DNA of 6,365 bases. Origin: Promethearchaeota archaeon. Lineage in GTDB: Archaea > Asgardarchaeota > Lokiarchaeia > Sigynarchaeales > SOKP01. Numbering within the stretch: the first letter of the stretch is position 1; the number at the start of each line of letters is the position of its first letter. The notes below the pieces were generated by a model. It was not told the origin of the DNA. It worked only from the letters and a program-made list of their open reading frames with translations, and did not search any database. Shown one piece after another: positions 5,980-6,365 of the stretch. The DNA lies in NCBI GenBank assembly GCA_004524515.1, contig SDNV01000150.1, positions 1-6,365 of the forward strand. The letters are read 5' to 3'. Made by a program: the position numbers and the translations under genes.

Positions 5980-6020
5980 CATTAAACATTTAGAAAAAAT
6001 ATACTGAAATTAATAATTAA

Positions 6021-6025
6021 AAGGA
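6021..6025 (+). promoter_or_regulatory. Ribosome binding site of pheS
   Basis: AAGGA, within an AAAAGGA stretch, matches part of the Shine-Dalgarno core and ends 10 nt before the ATG at 6036. It supports that start. It is the only recognisable ribosome binding site in the window; the other genes appear to start without one. Confidence 0.5.
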
Positions 6026-6035
6026 TTTTTATAAT

Positions 6036-6365
6036 ATGGGAATAAAACTTAGAAAGCAAGTAATTGACATTCTTAAAGTACTTAAAGAAAAAGAGGGAGA
6101 TTGTATTGCTTCAGATCTTGCGAATGAATTAGAAATAGATTATATAGTTTTGATGTCCGCAATAAACGATTTGATGGATGTCAAACTTGGAAACTTTAAG
6201 GAACATGATATTTATCAAATCTCTTTAAATGAGGAGGGAAAGTCGTATTTAAAAAACGGACTTCCTGAGCGTCAATTACTTAATATCTTATTGAAAAATA
6301 AAACTCATGAAATACAAATAAATGAATTATTAAAATCTGCTAAATTTGAAAAAGATATCGTATTC
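6036..6365 (+). CDS. pheS: Phenylalanyl-tRNA synthetase alpha subunit, N-terminal part, cut by the window edge
   Basis: The frame runs open from ATG to the edge (110 codons seen; family members are about 460-520). The alpha subunit pairs with PheT to attach phenylalanine to tRNA-Phe in the cytoplasm. Only the N-terminal winged-helix part is visible. A first helix-turn-helix unit (about residues 5-50) is followed by a strand-turn ending in LNEEGKSYLKNGLPERQLLN (about 64-83). The EEG..YL..GLPER.LL pattern is a hallmark of archaeal and eukaryotic-type alpha subunits and is absent from bacterial PheS. A second winged-helix unit begins at about residue 85. The start is supported by AAGGA 10 nt upstream and by a TATA box at 5972. 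The class II catalytic motifs lie beyond the window and cannot be checked. Confidence 0.88.
   Translation, partial: MGIKLRKQVIDILKVLKEKEGDCIASDLANELEIDYIVLMSAINDLMDVKLGNFKEHDIYQISLNEEGKSYLKNGLPERQLLNILLKNKTHEIQINELLKSAKFEKDIVF

Larger units (their letters stand above)
5549..6035. other. 487-bp gene-poor stretch with several inverted repeats
   Basis: No coding region with recognisable features is seen on either strand. The longest frames are about 29-30 codons and look like chance. I found no tRNA, SRP RNA, RNase P RNA or C/D-box signature by eye. The stretch holds a weak hairpin with a T-run (5643-5685), a long imperfect stem (5713-5794), a perfect 12-bp inverted repeat (5820-5857), and the pheS promoter and ribosome binding site near its right end. 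Two structures close together leave room for an unannotated small RNA. Confidence 0.6.

Noticed and set aside
5549..6035. tRNA or other known RNA gene in the intergenic stretch
   Set aside because: I found no cloverleaf with a TTCRANNC arm, no C/D-box pair, and no SRP or RNase P core motifs. The structure seen is reported only as inverted repeats.
1..6365. General reassignment of TGA to tryptophan, suggested by the TGA in the TyrRS frame
   Set aside because: The four complete genes are full length using only TGG for Trp. In such an AT-rich genome, reassignment would be expected to put TGA at many Trp positions.

Overview
This window most likely comes from an AT-rich archaeal genome, and an Asgard (Lokiarchaeia-like) archaeon fits best. 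Three things point that way. The phenylalanyl-tRNA synthetase alpha subunit that begins at the right edge has the archaeal/eukaryotic-type N-terminus. The 383-residue membrane protein looks like the archaeal DUF1512 family. The tyrosyl-tRNA synthetase fragment at the left edge resembles the archaeal/plant-type enzyme. The Asgard assignment is an inference from family content and composition; no single marker in the window proves it.

Layout, left to right. Positions 1-126 (minus) hold the N-terminus of a tyrosyl-tRNA synthetase with an in-frame TGA at its 30th codon. Positions 283-2976 (minus) hold a complete pyruvate, phosphate dikinase with all catalytic motifs. Positions 3233-3691 (minus) hold an SCP2-type lipid-binding protein, and 3828-4979 (minus) the DUF1512-like membrane protein. 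A 131-bp divergent region follows. Positions 5111-5548 (plus) hold a small protein with two membrane helices and a CxxC/CxxC zinc-ribbon-like tail. Positions 5549-6035 are a gene-poor stretch with several inverted repeats, and pheS (plus) starts at 6036 and runs off the right edge.

The four minus-strand genes are separated by 136 to 256 bp of very AT-rich DNA, so they are probably separate transcription units rather than a tight operon. All four complete genes end in TAA. Only pheS has a recognisable Shine-Dalgarno-like sequence. The genes look like housekeeping and poorly characterised archaeal functions: two aminoacyl-tRNA synthetases, one central carbon enzyme, one lipid-binding protein and two membrane proteins. 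I see no defence locus, mobile element, CRISPR array or gene cluster that would make up a new system.

The points most worth a second look are the TGA inside the tyrosyl-tRNA synthetase reading frame, the two inverted-repeat structures upstream of pheS (5713-5794 and 5820-5857), and the uncharacterised membrane zinc-ribbon protein with its operator-like palindrome and a possible overlapping leader peptide.
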